55,388 bases of DNA, from assembly GCA_017439305.1 (NCBI GenBank), contig JAFSJK010000049.1, positions 1 to 55,388 on the forward strand, written 5' to 3'. The stretch is from Bacteroidales bacterium (GTDB lineage: Bacteria > Bacteroidota > Bacteroidia > Bacteroidales > UBA932). Positions 34,321-44,200 of this stretch are shown here, piece by piece (positions within the stretch are counted from its first letter, which is position 1; every line of letters begins with the position of its first letter). The notes below the pieces were generated by a model, which did no database searches, was not told where the DNA came from, and worked only from the letters and a program-made list of their open reading frames with translations. Both the position numbers and the translations under genes were made by a program.

Positions 34321-36153
34321 TTAAAACTCCTTATATTTAATGTTTCCAATTTGCTTACCATCACGGAAGGCCGCCGCCGTGACCCGCTGCTGCCGGTTGA
34401 TGGCGAAGGGCCCGGTATACAGGGGGGATGACGCCGTAGGCGCGCTGCCATCCAGCGTGTAACGGATTTCGGCATCCGGCGCGTCCACGGACAGGAGGGC
34501 CACCTTGCTGAATTCCGTATCCTTGCGAAGTTCGATGAAGGGATCGTAGAAATTCCTGCAATAGCCCACATCCAGCCGGTCCAGGCGGCCCAGGTGGGTT
34601 TCCAGCCGGCGCGTGAAGCCGTCCCAGTCCTTGGGGGCGCTGCTCCAGCCCGATTCGGCGATGGCGCACATCCGCGGCCAGGCCATGTATTCCACACGGG
34701 CGGGTGTAGGCATGTATTCGGTCCACACGCAGCCCTCGACACCGATGATGTATTTCCGCTGTTCGGCATCCAGGACTTCCGGAACCGGATTGTACTCGTA
34801 CATCGTCCTGAGCAGCGTGGGACCGCCCATGGCGAGCGGCTCGCTGTCCGGATCTCCCTGCCAGTAGTCCAGGTAATACTTGGGATAAGGCGCCATCACC
34901 ACCTCGTGGTGCTGCTGGGCGGCCTTGATGCCGCCTTCCTCGCCCAGCCAGGACATGACCCGGGCATTCGGTGCCAGACCGCCCTGGAGGATTTCGTCCC
35001 AGCCGATGATCTGGCGGCCCTTCGAATTGATGTAGCGCTCCATCCGCTGGATGAACCAGCTCTGGAGCTCGAATTCGTCCTTCAGCCCCTCGCGCCGGAT
35101 GAGCGCCTGGCAGTGCGGGCAGGCCTTCCAGCTGGCCTTGGGACATTCGTCACCGCCGATATGGATCAGTTCCGACGGGAACAGGTCGATCACCTCGTCG
35201 AAGACGTCCTCCAGGAAGGCGAACGTTTCCTCCTTCGGACAGTACACCTGCTTGAAGATGCCCCACTTGGTCGCCGTCTCGTAGTGGTCCTCCAGACCGC
35301 AGCTCAACTCGGGATAGCAGGCGATGGCCGCCAGGGCATGGCCGGGCAGTTCGATCTCGGGAATGATGGTGACATACCGCTCAGCGGCATACTGGACCAA
35401 CTCGCGAACCTGTTCCTGCGTATAGTATCCGCCATAGCGCTGACCGTCATAGACACCCGATGAAAGGGAACCTACGACGGTTTCCTTGCGCCACTGGCCC
35501 TTTTCGGTGAGCAGCGGGTATTTCTTGATTTCCAGCCGCCAGCCCTGATCTTCGGTCAGGTGCCAGTGGAACCGGTTCACCTTGTGGAAAGCCATCACGT
35601 CGATGTACTTCTTGAGGAAGTCGACGTCGAAGAAATGCAGGCAGCAGTCCAGATGCATGCCCCGGTAAGGGAAACGGGGAGCATCCTCGATGTCCACGGC
35701 CGGGACGGTCCAGTCGACGCTTTCCCGGCTGTCGGAAAGGCATCCGGCGGGAAGCAGCTGGAGCAAGGTCTGCAAGGCATAAAAAGCCCCTGCCCCGTCG
35801 GTACTCTCGATGAGGATCCGGCCGCTTTCGACCCGGAGCTGATAGCCTTCGGCCGGGTAGCCGTCGGCCTGCATGAAGTAAATGGCACCGCTTTGCGGGA
35901 ATTCCTCCGCAAATCTCAACGCCTTTCCGGTCACGGTCTCAAACCGCTCGGAAAGGAATTCCGCCGTGCGGGTGAATTCCGCAGGACCGTCCACCCAGAT
36001 GGGCGTGTCGGCCGTGATCCGGAACGACCCTTCCAGCATCTGGAGGTGTTCGGGAAGCGGAATGATCTGCGGAGCAGCAGGTTCCTTCACCTCCCGGGCA
36101 CAGGAGGCGAGGAGGGCCGCAACGGCCGTGAGCAGGCAGAGTGTCTTTCTCAT
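34321..36153 (-). CDS. GH20 beta-N-acetylhexosaminidase (lipoprotein), copy A
   Basis: 610 residues; lipobox LLASC, Cys18. GH20b-type N-terminal domain (about 35-150), then the GH20 barrel: FPYRGMHLDCCLHFF, FHWHLTEDQGWRLEIK, PEIELPGHALAAIA and the catalytic Asp335-Glu336 pair in IHIGGDECPK. The Asp polarises the substrate acetamido group and the Glu is the acid/base. A C-terminal chitobiase-type beta domain (YTLDGSAPTASSPLYTGP) is present. Releases terminal GlcNAc or GalNAc outside the cytoplasm. ATGA overlap with the second GH20 gene upstream. Confidence 0.93.
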   Translation of the reverse strand: MRKTLCLLTAVAALLASCAREVKEPAAPQIIPLPEHLQMLEGSFRITADTPIWVDGPAEFTRTAEFLSERFETVTGKALRFAEEFPQSGAIYFMQADGYPAEGYQLRVESGRILIESTDGAGAFYALQTLLQLLPAGCLSDSRESVDWTVPAVDIEDAPRFPYRGMHLDCCLHFFDVDFLKKYIDVMAFHKVNRFHWHLTEDQGWRLEIKKYPLLTEKGQWRKETVVGSLSSGVYDGQRYGGYYTQEQVRELVQYAAERYVTIIPEIELPGHALAAIACYPELSCGLEDHYETATKWGIFKQVYCPKEETFAFLEDVFDEVIDLFPSELIHIGGDECPKASWKACPHCQALIRREGLKDEFELQSWFIQRMERYINSKGRQIIGWDEILQGGLAPNARVMSWLGEEGGIKAAQQHHEVVMAPYPKYYLDYWQGDPDSEPLAMGGPTLLRTMYEYNPVPEVLDAEQRKYIIGVEGCVWTEYMPTPARVEYMAWPRMCAIAESGWSSAPKDWDGFTRRLETHLGRLDRLDVGYCRNFYDPFIELRKDTEFSKVALLSVDAPDAEIRYTLDGSAPTASSPLYTGPFAINRQQRVTAAAFRDGKQIGNIKYKEF

Positions 36154-37967
36154 GGCTTGAAAGTTTTGGTCGTCGTCTTGCCCAGCGGCTTGCCGGAACG
36201 GGAGAAACCGCGGGCCTTGATCACGGCATCCTTGTCCACCATGAAGGGCACGCCGTCATACACCGGGCTCTTCTTTGTGGGCTCGCTGCCGTCCAGGGTA
36301 TAATGCACCACGCCGGCCGGGTCGTCCAGCTCCAGGTTCATGGGCTTCGGGAAATCCAGGTTGCGGTCGTAGTCGAAGATTACCTCGTGGAATACCGGAC
36401 AATAAGCAATGTCTTTCTGGTCCAGGCGTTTGAGGATCTTGGGCATCCGTTCGCGGAACGACTCCCAATCCTTGTTGGAACGGGCGGTCCAGCCCACTTC
36501 GGCTGCCGCGACGTTCCGCGGGAAAGCCTGGTATTCGGCCGTCGCATTGTCCGGAATGTACTCTGTCCAGAGACAGGTCTCGTAACCGACGATATACTTG
36601 GCACTCAGGTCCGCCAGGGAATCCACGACCGGATAGTAGTTGTACACTTTCTTGAGCGGCATGAAGATTTCCTGCGCCACGTCATCGGCCTGGTCCTCCT
36701 GCTTGTTGTCAAGGTAGCACCAGCGGTTGGGGGTGAGGATCACCCGGATGCCGCGCTTGATGCCCTTGGCACACGGGGCATGGCCGCGGTAGGACATGGC
36801 GATCGGGTCTTCCAGGGCGCCGCCGTCCAGGATTTCATCCCAGCCGATGACCGTCTTGCCGTGCTTCCGGAGGAAATCGCCCATCCGCTTGACGAAGAAG
36901 GTCTGGAGTTCCTCCACCGAATCCAGCCCGAGGACCGTCATCAGGTCCTGGCAGTACTGGCTTTGCAGGTAGGCATCCTTCGGGGCCTCGTCGCCGCCGA
37001 TATGATACAGGGGTGAAGGGAACAGTTCGAAGAGTTCGTTGAAAACATCCTCCAGGAAACGGAAGGTGGTCGCCGTAGGGGCATACAGGTTCTTCCAGAT
37101 GCCCCAGCGGGTCAGTACCTCATAGGTGCTGTCCGGGAAGCAGCTCAATTCGGGATAAGCCGCGAGGGCGGCCGTGCAGTGGCCGGGAATCTCCACCTCG
37201 GGAACCACGGTGACGCAGCGCCGGCGGGCGTATTCCACGACCTCGCGGATGTCGTCCTTGGTATAGAAACCGCCATGCGGAATCCCGTTGCCGATGCCGC
37301 TGTGCCAGGACGTCTCCTTGCGCCAGGCCCCCACTTCGGTAAGGCGGGGATATTTGTCGATCTGGATACGCCAGCCCTGGTCCTCGGTCAGATGCCAGTG
37401 GAACATGTTCTGCTTGTGCATCGCCATCAGGTCGATGAACTTCATGATCTCCTCCTTCGGGAAGAAGAAGCGGCCGCTGTCGAACAGGGTTCCGCGGTAC
37501 CAGAACGCGGGTTCATCCTCGATGGTGCAGCAAGGGACCGTCCATTTCTTGACGCCCTTTGCCTTGGCCTTCCCGTAAATCTCCGCGGGAAGGAGCTGAA
37601 GGACCGTCTGAAGGCCGTAGAAAGCACCGTTGACTTCGGTTGCCTCGATGAGGATCCACGTGGGGGTCACCTCCAGCCGATAGGCCTCCTTTCCGAGCCC
37701 CTCCACCTTCCGCAGGATGATGGGCCCGTTCTTTCCCTGGAGTCCAAAGCCGGTCGCCCGGGCCACCTGGGCCCTGAAATCGTCGGCAATCTCCGCGAAG
37801 GAGTCATCCTCCACCAGAAGGCCGGTCTGACTGTTCAGGACAAACTCCCCCGGAGCCTCGACCAGGCTCTTGGGCAGGGGGACCAGGTCATACCGCGGAG
37901 CGGCCGTGAGGAGCGAAGCCCCCAGGGCCAAACCCGCAAGCAAACATATGAATCTTCCGGTTTTCAT
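36150..37967 (-). CDS. GH20 beta-N-acetylhexosaminidase, copy B
   Basis: 605 residues with an N-terminal signal peptide (ending near LLTAAPRYD) rather than a lipobox, so probably periplasmic where copy A is lipid-anchored. Same layout: GH20b domain, barrel with FWYRGTLFDSGRFFF, FHWHLTEDQGWRIQID, PEVEIPGHCTAALA and catalytic Asp326-Glu327 in YHIGGDEAPK, and a C-terminal YTLDGSEPTKKSPVY domain. The two copies are clearly paralogous but well diverged, so they may differ in linkage or location. ATGA overlaps at both ends. Confidence 0.93.
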   Translation of the reverse strand: MKTGRFICLLAGLALGASLLTAAPRYDLVPLPKSLVEAPGEFVLNSQTGLLVEDDSFAEIADDFRAQVARATGFGLQGKNGPIILRKVEGLGKEAYRLEVTPTWILIEATEVNGAFYGLQTVLQLLPAEIYGKAKAKGVKKWTVPCCTIEDEPAFWYRGTLFDSGRFFFPKEEIMKFIDLMAMHKQNMFHWHLTEDQGWRIQIDKYPRLTEVGAWRKETSWHSGIGNGIPHGGFYTKDDIREVVEYARRRCVTVVPEVEIPGHCTAALAAYPELSCFPDSTYEVLTRWGIWKNLYAPTATTFRFLEDVFNELFELFPSPLYHIGGDEAPKDAYLQSQYCQDLMTVLGLDSVEELQTFFVKRMGDFLRKHGKTVIGWDEILDGGALEDPIAMSYRGHAPCAKGIKRGIRVILTPNRWCYLDNKQEDQADDVAQEIFMPLKKVYNYYPVVDSLADLSAKYIVGYETCLWTEYIPDNATAEYQAFPRNVAAAEVGWTARSNKDWESFRERMPKILKRLDQKDIAYCPVFHEVIFDYDRNLDFPKPMNLELDDPAGVVHYTLDGSEPTKKSPVYDGVPFMVDKDAVIKARGFSRSGKPLGKTTTKTFKP

Positions 37968-39301
37968 TCACTTTCAAGGGTTTCACGGATGGTGCGGATG
38001 ACGCCCTCCCGGTAAGTGGAAGGCATCCGTTCCGAAAGCGGATAGGGAGCCTTGATGTACACGTGCATCTGCTCGATTTCATATTCATAGCCCTTGCGCA
38101 CCTCGTAGGCGTGCTCCGAGGGCAGGTAGGAATTCTGGCCGTTGGTGTAACCGGCAAAGAAGACGGTCCGGTCCGGGAAGGCGGCGCGGGCCTCCATCTG
38201 GTATTCGCAGAAAGGCTCGCCGTCCGAGAAGAAGAAGACGATTCCGTCCACGTCCAGGCCGTGCAGATGGTAGCGCAGCTTGGAAGGGACAGGACCGTTG
38301 TCAAAGCGTTCCAGGATTTCGTCTTTCCAGTTCATCACGTCATCCGCGAAGCGAGGGAACGTGGTCCGGGCCGTGGCAGCGAGCGAATCGGCATGACGGG
38401 TCACCGCCTCCGGCGTCACTTCCGCGATCTGGTAAGGAAGGTCCACGGTGTCGTTCACAAGGCGAAGAATCCCCTTGGAAGAAACCTTCTCAAACGGAAT
38501 GTCTTTCAGGGCGTCAGAAAGCTCCTTGCCGCACTGCTCGGCATAATCCACCCGCTTGGGACCGAGCGCCGGGTCCATGTTGCCCGCGGCGCCCGTGAGC
38601 TGGAACACTTCCCCGCCCCAGGCTTCGGACAGGTACCGGGCATTCACCCCGGCATAGTCCGAAGAAAGCAGGTAGCTGCCCGGGCCCATGCACACCGGAT
38701 GGCAGGCCAGGTTCACGATGGAAACCACCGGCTTGCCATGCTGGAGGAAACGGGCCACATAGACATTGTGGTCCACGGGGCCTTCCTTCTCGCAGCGGTT
38801 GCCGTTGATCAGGGTCTCCCCTTTACCGACCTCCAGCGCGAAGGGTTTTCCTTTCTCGCCGATGGTTTTCACGGCATTGCCGACCACCGTGGCAACCATC
38901 CGCTCCTTCCAGGCCCGGTTGGTGCCGCCCGTATAGTTGGACGCTCCCCCGGAACGCGGGGCGGAATGCGTGTGGATGTTGTGCATCAGGATGTTGTCCA
39001 GCGCGAGGCCCGACTGTTCGGCGATCATCGTCCGGATGGTGTCGGAAATGGCCGGCGAGATCTCCATCAGGTCGTTCGAGATGATGCAGACCTTCTGCGT
39101 GCCGTCCCCGAGCACAAGGCAATGGGTGTACAGGTGCTGGTGGATGCCGTCGGACAGGGTGTCGCGGGCGGCGAAGCCGGCCAGCACGACATGCTCGTCC
39201 TCCGTCGTGGAAATGTCGGCGGAGTGGTAGCTCATCGTCAGTCCCCCCTTGTTACAGGAGAGGACTGACAACAGGAGCAGCAGGATCCAAACGCGTTTCA
39301 T
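37964..39301 (-). CDS. Neutral/alkaline ceramidase-family lipoprotein
   Basis: 445 residues from ATG 39301, which overlaps the susD stop (ATGA); the slightly longer frame begins with TTG. Lipobox LSVLSC gives Cys16. The N-terminal domain of neutral ceramidases is recognised by HQHLYTHCLVLGDG, ISNDLMEIS, NIHTHSAPRSGG (zinc-site histidines) and NLACHPVCMGP. Ceramidases hydrolyse an N-acyl amide. Related lipoproteins occur in glycan-utilisation loci, where deacylation of an amino sugar or lipid may be the role; here an N-acyl-amino-sugar amidase is possible but unproven. Confidence 0.8.
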   Translation of the reverse strand: MKRVWILLLLLSVLSCNKGGLTMSYHSADISTTEDEHVVLAGFAARDTLSDGIHQHLYTHCLVLGDGTQKVCIISNDLMEISPAISDTIRTMIAEQSGLALDNILMHNIHTHSAPRSGGASNYTGGTNRAWKERMVATVVGNAVKTIGEKGKPFALEVGKGETLINGNRCEKEGPVDHNVYVARFLQHGKPVVSIVNLACHPVCMGPGSYLLSSDYAGVNARYLSEAWGGEVFQLTGAAGNMDPALGPKRVDYAEQCGKELSDALKDIPFEKVSSKGILRLVNDTVDLPYQIAEVTPEAVTRHADSLAATARTTFPRFADDVMNWKDEILERFDNGPVPSKLRYHLHGLDVDGIVFFFSDGEPFCEYQMEARAAFPDRTVFFAGYTNGQNSYLPSEHAYEVRKGYEYEIEQMHVYIKAPYPLSERMPSTYREGVIRTIRETLESE

Positions 39302-41274
39302 CAATTGTAACCCGGATTTTGTTCAAGTTTTCCCTCACTCTTGGTGATCTCGTTGCGCGGGATCGGCATCAGGTAGTTGCGGCCGCTCTCGGGGAAATAC
39401 CGCGGCGTGGGGTTCTGGTTCAGGATGCAGTCGCCGTAGTCGATCGTGTATTCCTTGCCGAGCCACTTGTACGTGATGATGTACTCGATGGGCTTGCCGT
39501 AACGCGGGTCGCTCTTGAAGCCCGAATAGACATAGGACTTGCTGGGCTCCGTATTGGCCCAGTAGTAATTGGTGTTGTTCTTGGCCGGATCGTACAGGCG
39601 GGCGACGCGGTAGACGGTGTCCATCTGGGTTCCTTTCTGGAGGACCATCGTCCGGGCGCTGGCCAGGGGGACATTCTCATAGAAGTCGGCCATCTTCCAC
39701 CGACGGAGGTCGAAGTAGCGGAAGGTTTCGGCATACAGTTCCACGCGGCGTTCGTTCACCAGGCGGTCCCACAGGTCAGAACCGGATTCCGTCACCTCGG
39801 GCATCATCACGTCCGGACGCTGCCGGATCTTGTTGATGTATTCGCGGCAGATGTCCTCCCGGCCCAGCATGTAGGCGCACTCGGCATAGTTCAGGTACAT
39901 TTCGGCCAGGCGGAACCAGGGATACAGTTTGCTGCCGGTCTGGGATTCGGAAATGTATTCCGTGGGCAGGTACCACTTGTAGAGTTCCAGGCCGCCGTGG
40001 TTGCCGGAAGTGGTGTGCTTGGCCTTGGAAGTGTAGGCAGGCTCTTCCTTTCCGAGGGCGAAATCCTCGCGGGTCATGTTGTCATACAGATAGTAGAGAA
40101 GGAGCGGATCCTCCTTGTAGTTTCCGTTCTTGTCGGTGCTTCCGTAAGGGTAGAACGGGGCGGCGATACAATAGTAGAAACGCGGGTCACGGTTCTTGTA
40201 AGGATGCTTTTCGTCATAGCCGGAGCCTTCCTCGAACCATTTCTTGCCGTTCTTCATCTCGAAATCGATCTGGGCGGCCTGGGAAGGATGGAAGGCTTCC
40301 CAACCGTTGTAGTACTCCACCGTGTAGAGCAGTTGCGCTTTCTTGGTGTAGTTGTCGTCGGCATCGGAAGTGGCCACGAAATACTTGGCCCAGATCAACT
40401 CGGGGGAATTCACGTCCTTCCAGATGCCGTCATAGGTATCGTCCAGGGAATAGGCGCCGTCCACGTCGGCCCGGTCCACGATGGCCTTGGCCGCATCGAA
40501 CGCGCGCTGCCACTTGTCCCGGCTGTAGGTTCCCCGGAAAACCCCGCCCTGCGGCTGTTCCGGATCGTTGAAGAGCTTCGAGGCGGCAACCAGGGTCAGC
40601 CGGCTCTTGAGTGCGAGGACGACGTCCTTGTTGACGCGCCCCAGCGGGGTATCCCCCTTGGCAGGCAGCATCTCGTAAGCCCGCTGCAGGTCATCCAGGA
40701 TGAAGTCCACGCAGGTGTCGAAATCGGCACGCTCCACCGTAAAGTCATCATCCAGGGAGTGGGGCTTGGAAATGAGCGGAACACCGGCATAGCGCTGAAT
40801 CAGCAGGAAATAGGACCAGGCCCGGAGGAAATAGACCTCTCCGCACAGGCGGGTCTTCGCGGCCTCGGACATCTTGCTGCCGTTCTCATCGATGTAGGTC
40901 AGGAAGTAATTCATCCGGTAGATCCACTCGTAGGTGCGGTTCCAGATGTTCAGGACGGTGGTACGGGTATTGTGCGCCTGGCCGCCTTCCTTGATGTACA
41001 TCACATTGTCCGGATCCATGTAGCCGGAGGCGATGTAGCGGGTGGAAGTGCCGCCATAACGGAAGTATCCCTCGTCCGTGATGCAGCCCACGTTACCTTC
41101 CTGGTAAGGGTCGGGCAGGACGGTGTACAAGGCGTTCACATAGGATTCCGCCAGGGCGTCGCTGTTGAACACGGCGTCTTCGGAGAGCTTGTCGAGAGGG
41201 GTCTTGTCCAGGAAGCCGTCCTTGCAGGCCACCAGGGCGAACGCCGCAGCAATCAGGATATATATCTTTTTCAT
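39301..41274 (-). CDS. susD: SusD/RagB-family glycan-binding lipoprotein
   Basis: 657 residues; lipobox AFALVAC, Cys17, then the near-invariant CKDGFLDKTPLD start of SusD proteins. TPR-like N-terminal half (about 80-250: VYFLRAWSYFLLIQRYAGVP), SusD C-terminal region with LYPWFRLAEMYLNYAECA and ERRVELYAETFRYFDLRRW. It sits at the outer surface over the SusC barrel and captures oligomers. Encoded 6 nt after susC. At 657 residues it is longer than the SusD prototype (about 550), with extra loops that may serve a peptide-bearing ligand. Confidence 0.93.
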   Translation of the reverse strand: MKKIYILIAAAFALVACKDGFLDKTPLDKLSEDAVFNSDALAESYVNALYTVLPDPYQEGNVGCITDEGYFRYGGTSTRYIASGYMDPDNVMYIKEGGQAHNTRTTVLNIWNRTYEWIYRMNYFLTYIDENGSKMSEAAKTRLCGEVYFLRAWSYFLLIQRYAGVPLISKPHSLDDDFTVERADFDTCVDFILDDLQRAYEMLPAKGDTPLGRVNKDVVLALKSRLTLVAASKLFNDPEQPQGGVFRGTYSRDKWQRAFDAAKAIVDRADVDGAYSLDDTYDGIWKDVNSPELIWAKYFVATSDADDNYTKKAQLLYTVEYYNGWEAFHPSQAAQIDFEMKNGKKWFEEGSGYDEKHPYKNRDPRFYYCIAAPFYPYGSTDKNGNYKEDPLLLYYLYDNMTREDFALGKEEPAYTSKAKHTTSGNHGGLELYKWYLPTEYISESQTGSKLYPWFRLAEMYLNYAECAYMLGREDICREYINKIRQRPDVMMPEVTESGSDLWDRLVNERRVELYAETFRYFDLRRWKMADFYENVPLASARTMVLQKGTQMDTVYRVARLYDPAKNNTNYYWANTEPSKSYVYSGFKSDPRYGKPIEYIITYKWLGKEYTIDYGDCILNQNPTPRYFPESGRNYLMPIPRNEITKSEGKLEQNPGYN

Positions 41275-41280
41275 ACGCGC

Positions 41281-44200
41281 TTAGAAAGTAAGTTTGACAC
41301 CGGTGTTGATGATCCGCATCTGCGGGTAGGTCTGATAGCCTTCATCCGAGGTCTCGGGGTCCACGAACTTGAGTTCGGACAGGGTGAGGAGGTTGTAACC
41401 GGCCACATAGAAGCGGAGGCCGGAGACACCCAGCTTCGGGACGAGCCGGTTCATCGGGATCGTATAGCCGATTTCGAGGTTCTTCAGGCGCAGGAAGGCC
41501 GCGTTCCGGGAATAGAAGCTGGAACGGTTCACGCCGCCGTTGCTGACGGTGGAGCCGATCCGGGGCTGGTCGGAGTTGGGGTTGTCCTTGGTCCATGCAT
41601 TCTCGGCCGCAAAGCGGTCCAGGTTGCCGGACACCGGGTCCATCATCGGAGAATAGTAGTAACGGGCCAGGGCCTGTCCCTGGAGCAGCATCGAGAAGTC
41701 GAAGTTCCGCCAGGTGATGTCCACGCTGGTACCGAAGACCATCTGCGGGACGACGGTGTAGTCCATCCGCTTGCGGTCCAGGTTGGTGATTTCGTTGTCA
41801 CCGTCCAGGTCCTCGAACCAGAAGTCGCCGAGGGTGGCACCGCTCATCTGGTGATGGTTCGCCAGGTCCTCCTCGGTCTTGTTGATGCCGCCCACCTGAT
41901 AGTACAGGGAAGCACCCATCGGATGACCTTCCTGCTTCATGTAGTCGTGTCCTTCCGGCCAAGGAGCCTCGTCCATGTAGATGATGGTGTTCTTCGCATA
42001 CATCACATTGCCGTTCACGCGGTAGCGGAAGTCGCCGATCCGGTTCTCATGGCTGAGCTGGAGCTCGACGCCCCGGTTGACGACCTCGCCGATGTTCTCG
42101 TCCGGCAGGTTGTTGGTCAGACCCGTATAGTACGGGATGGAAGCGTTGCGGGAGCAGAGGATGTTGGACCGGTGGGTGTAGAACCCTTCCAGTTCCCAGC
42201 TGAAGAGGCCGTTGCGGATGTTGCCGTCCAGGCCCAGGTTCCAGGTGCGGGCGACTTCCCAGGTGACGTTGGGATTGGGAATGGTGCCCGGGATGATGAA
42301 GTTCACCTCCTTGCCGTCGAACAGGGTCTTGTAGGAATAGGCCGACGTATAGCCGTAGGTGGTCATGTACTGGAACGGGTCGATCTGGTCGTTACCCTGC
42401 TCACCGTAGGAGCCGCGGATCTTGAGGTTCGTCAGCCACGGCCAGTTGTCCTTGATGAAGGATTCCTCGGAGATGCGCCAGCCGGCGGAGACGCCGGGGA
42501 AGATGCCCCAACGCTTCCCTTCCGGGAAGTTCTCGGAACCGTCGAAACGGACCAGGGCCTGGAACAGGTACTTGCTCTTGTAATCGTACCCGATACGTCC
42601 GAAGAAGGAACGGCGGGCGGTTTCGCGGGCATAGCCGTTGATGGCGTACCAGCTCTTGTCGGCCGATCCGGCAAAGAACTCGTCCAGCAGGTCGGAATCA
42701 TAGGAATTGATGCCCGCCTTGAAATAATCCAGCCGGTAGGAGTTCTGCTCAAAACCGGCCAGGGCCGTCACGTGGTGACCGCTGAAATCACGGTCGTAGT
42801 TGATGTTCGCATTGATGGCCGTATTCTTCGTATGGCGCTGATACTCATGCAGGACCGGCGTGGGCCAGTAGGAGTTCGAACGCTCCTCGAAGAGCTCGGT
42901 GATCTCGTCGTAGCGGAAATAGTTCCAGTTCTGCTGCCAGTTCTTGTTGAAGGTGCTCACCACGTCATAGGCCAGATGGCCGTTCACCGACAGGCCCTTG
43001 GTCAGGGCGCTGAGGTCCCAGGTGGCGGTGAAGGTCGTATTGATGGTGTTGATGGTCGTACGGTCGTAACCGGTCAGGTCCTGCACCAGGACAGCCGGGT
43101 TCGTACCGCCGCGGAGCAGCCTGCCTTCATAGCCCTGTGCGGCACCCGCCCCGTCGGGGAAGTAAGCGGCACCGGTAGGACGCATGCGCATCGCGATGTA
43201 GAAGATACCGTAGGAGTCCGACGGGAAGGCCGAATAGTTCTTGTGCTGCTGGCGGGCGTTGATGTCCACCCCCAGCTTGAGGCTCTTGGTGACCTGGATA
43301 TCCAGGTTCGAGCGCAGGTTGAACTGGTTGTAATTCGTGGCGCTCTTGTAGTAGATACCGTCCTGGTACTGACCGTTGAACTGCACGAAATAAGCCGCCT
43401 TTTCCGATCCACCGTTGATGCTCACGCCGTACTTGTGCTGGGCGGAGACGGGTTTCACGATCTCGCCGAGCCAGTCGGTGTTGGGATAGTTGATGGGGTC
43501 GTCCTGGTCGATGTAGTGCTGGATCTGGGCGTCGTTGTACACGGGCGCACTGCCGCTGATCGCCAGGCTCTTGTTGTAGGCGGTGGTATACAGGACGGCA
43601 TCGGCCAGCTTGACCATGCGGGTAGGCTGCTGGAGACCCAGGTCGTAGGTGAAGCTCACCTTCGGTCTCTCGTTGTACTTACCGCGCTTGGTGGTCACCA
43701 GGATGACACCGTTCGCCGACCGGGCGCCGTAGATGGCGGCCGAAGCATCCTTCAGGACGTTGATGCTTTCGATTTCGTCACCGGTCAGACGGCCGAACTC
43801 GTCTCCACGGCCCTGCACGCCGTCGATGATGATGAGCGGGCTGTTGTCTCCGAGGGTACTGCGGCCGCGGATGAACATCACCGCGTCGTCACGTCCCGGC
43901 TCGCCGGAACGGTTGTTCACGATGACGCCCGACATACGGCCTGCAAGGCCCTGGGACAGGTTCACGGATGAGTTCTTGACCAGTTCTTCACCGGTGGTGG
44001 TCGCCACCGAGCCGGTCAGGGTCACTTTCCGCTGGTTGCCGTAACCGATGGCCACGGCCTCGTCAAGGACCTCATTGTCGTCCCGGAGGACGAAATCGAT
44101 GGCTGTACGGCCGTCCACGGCGACGGACTGTTCTTCATAGCCCATCATGTTGACGACCAGGGTGCCCCTGGCCGGAACGCCGCTCAGGGTGTACCGTCCG

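Noticed and set aside
27946-34431. Several long plus-strand open frames (up to 894 codons) opposite the repeat lipoprotein, LTD-glycosidase and murQ genes
   Set aside because: They are Val/Gly/His/Asp-rich shadow translations of recognised genes with no promoter or domain support.
39319-43971. 1550-codon open frame on the plus strand antisense to susC/susD
   Set aside because: It mirrors the strongly supported SusC and SusD frames; its protein has no signal, domains or natural composition. Long antisense frames are common in GC-rich genes.
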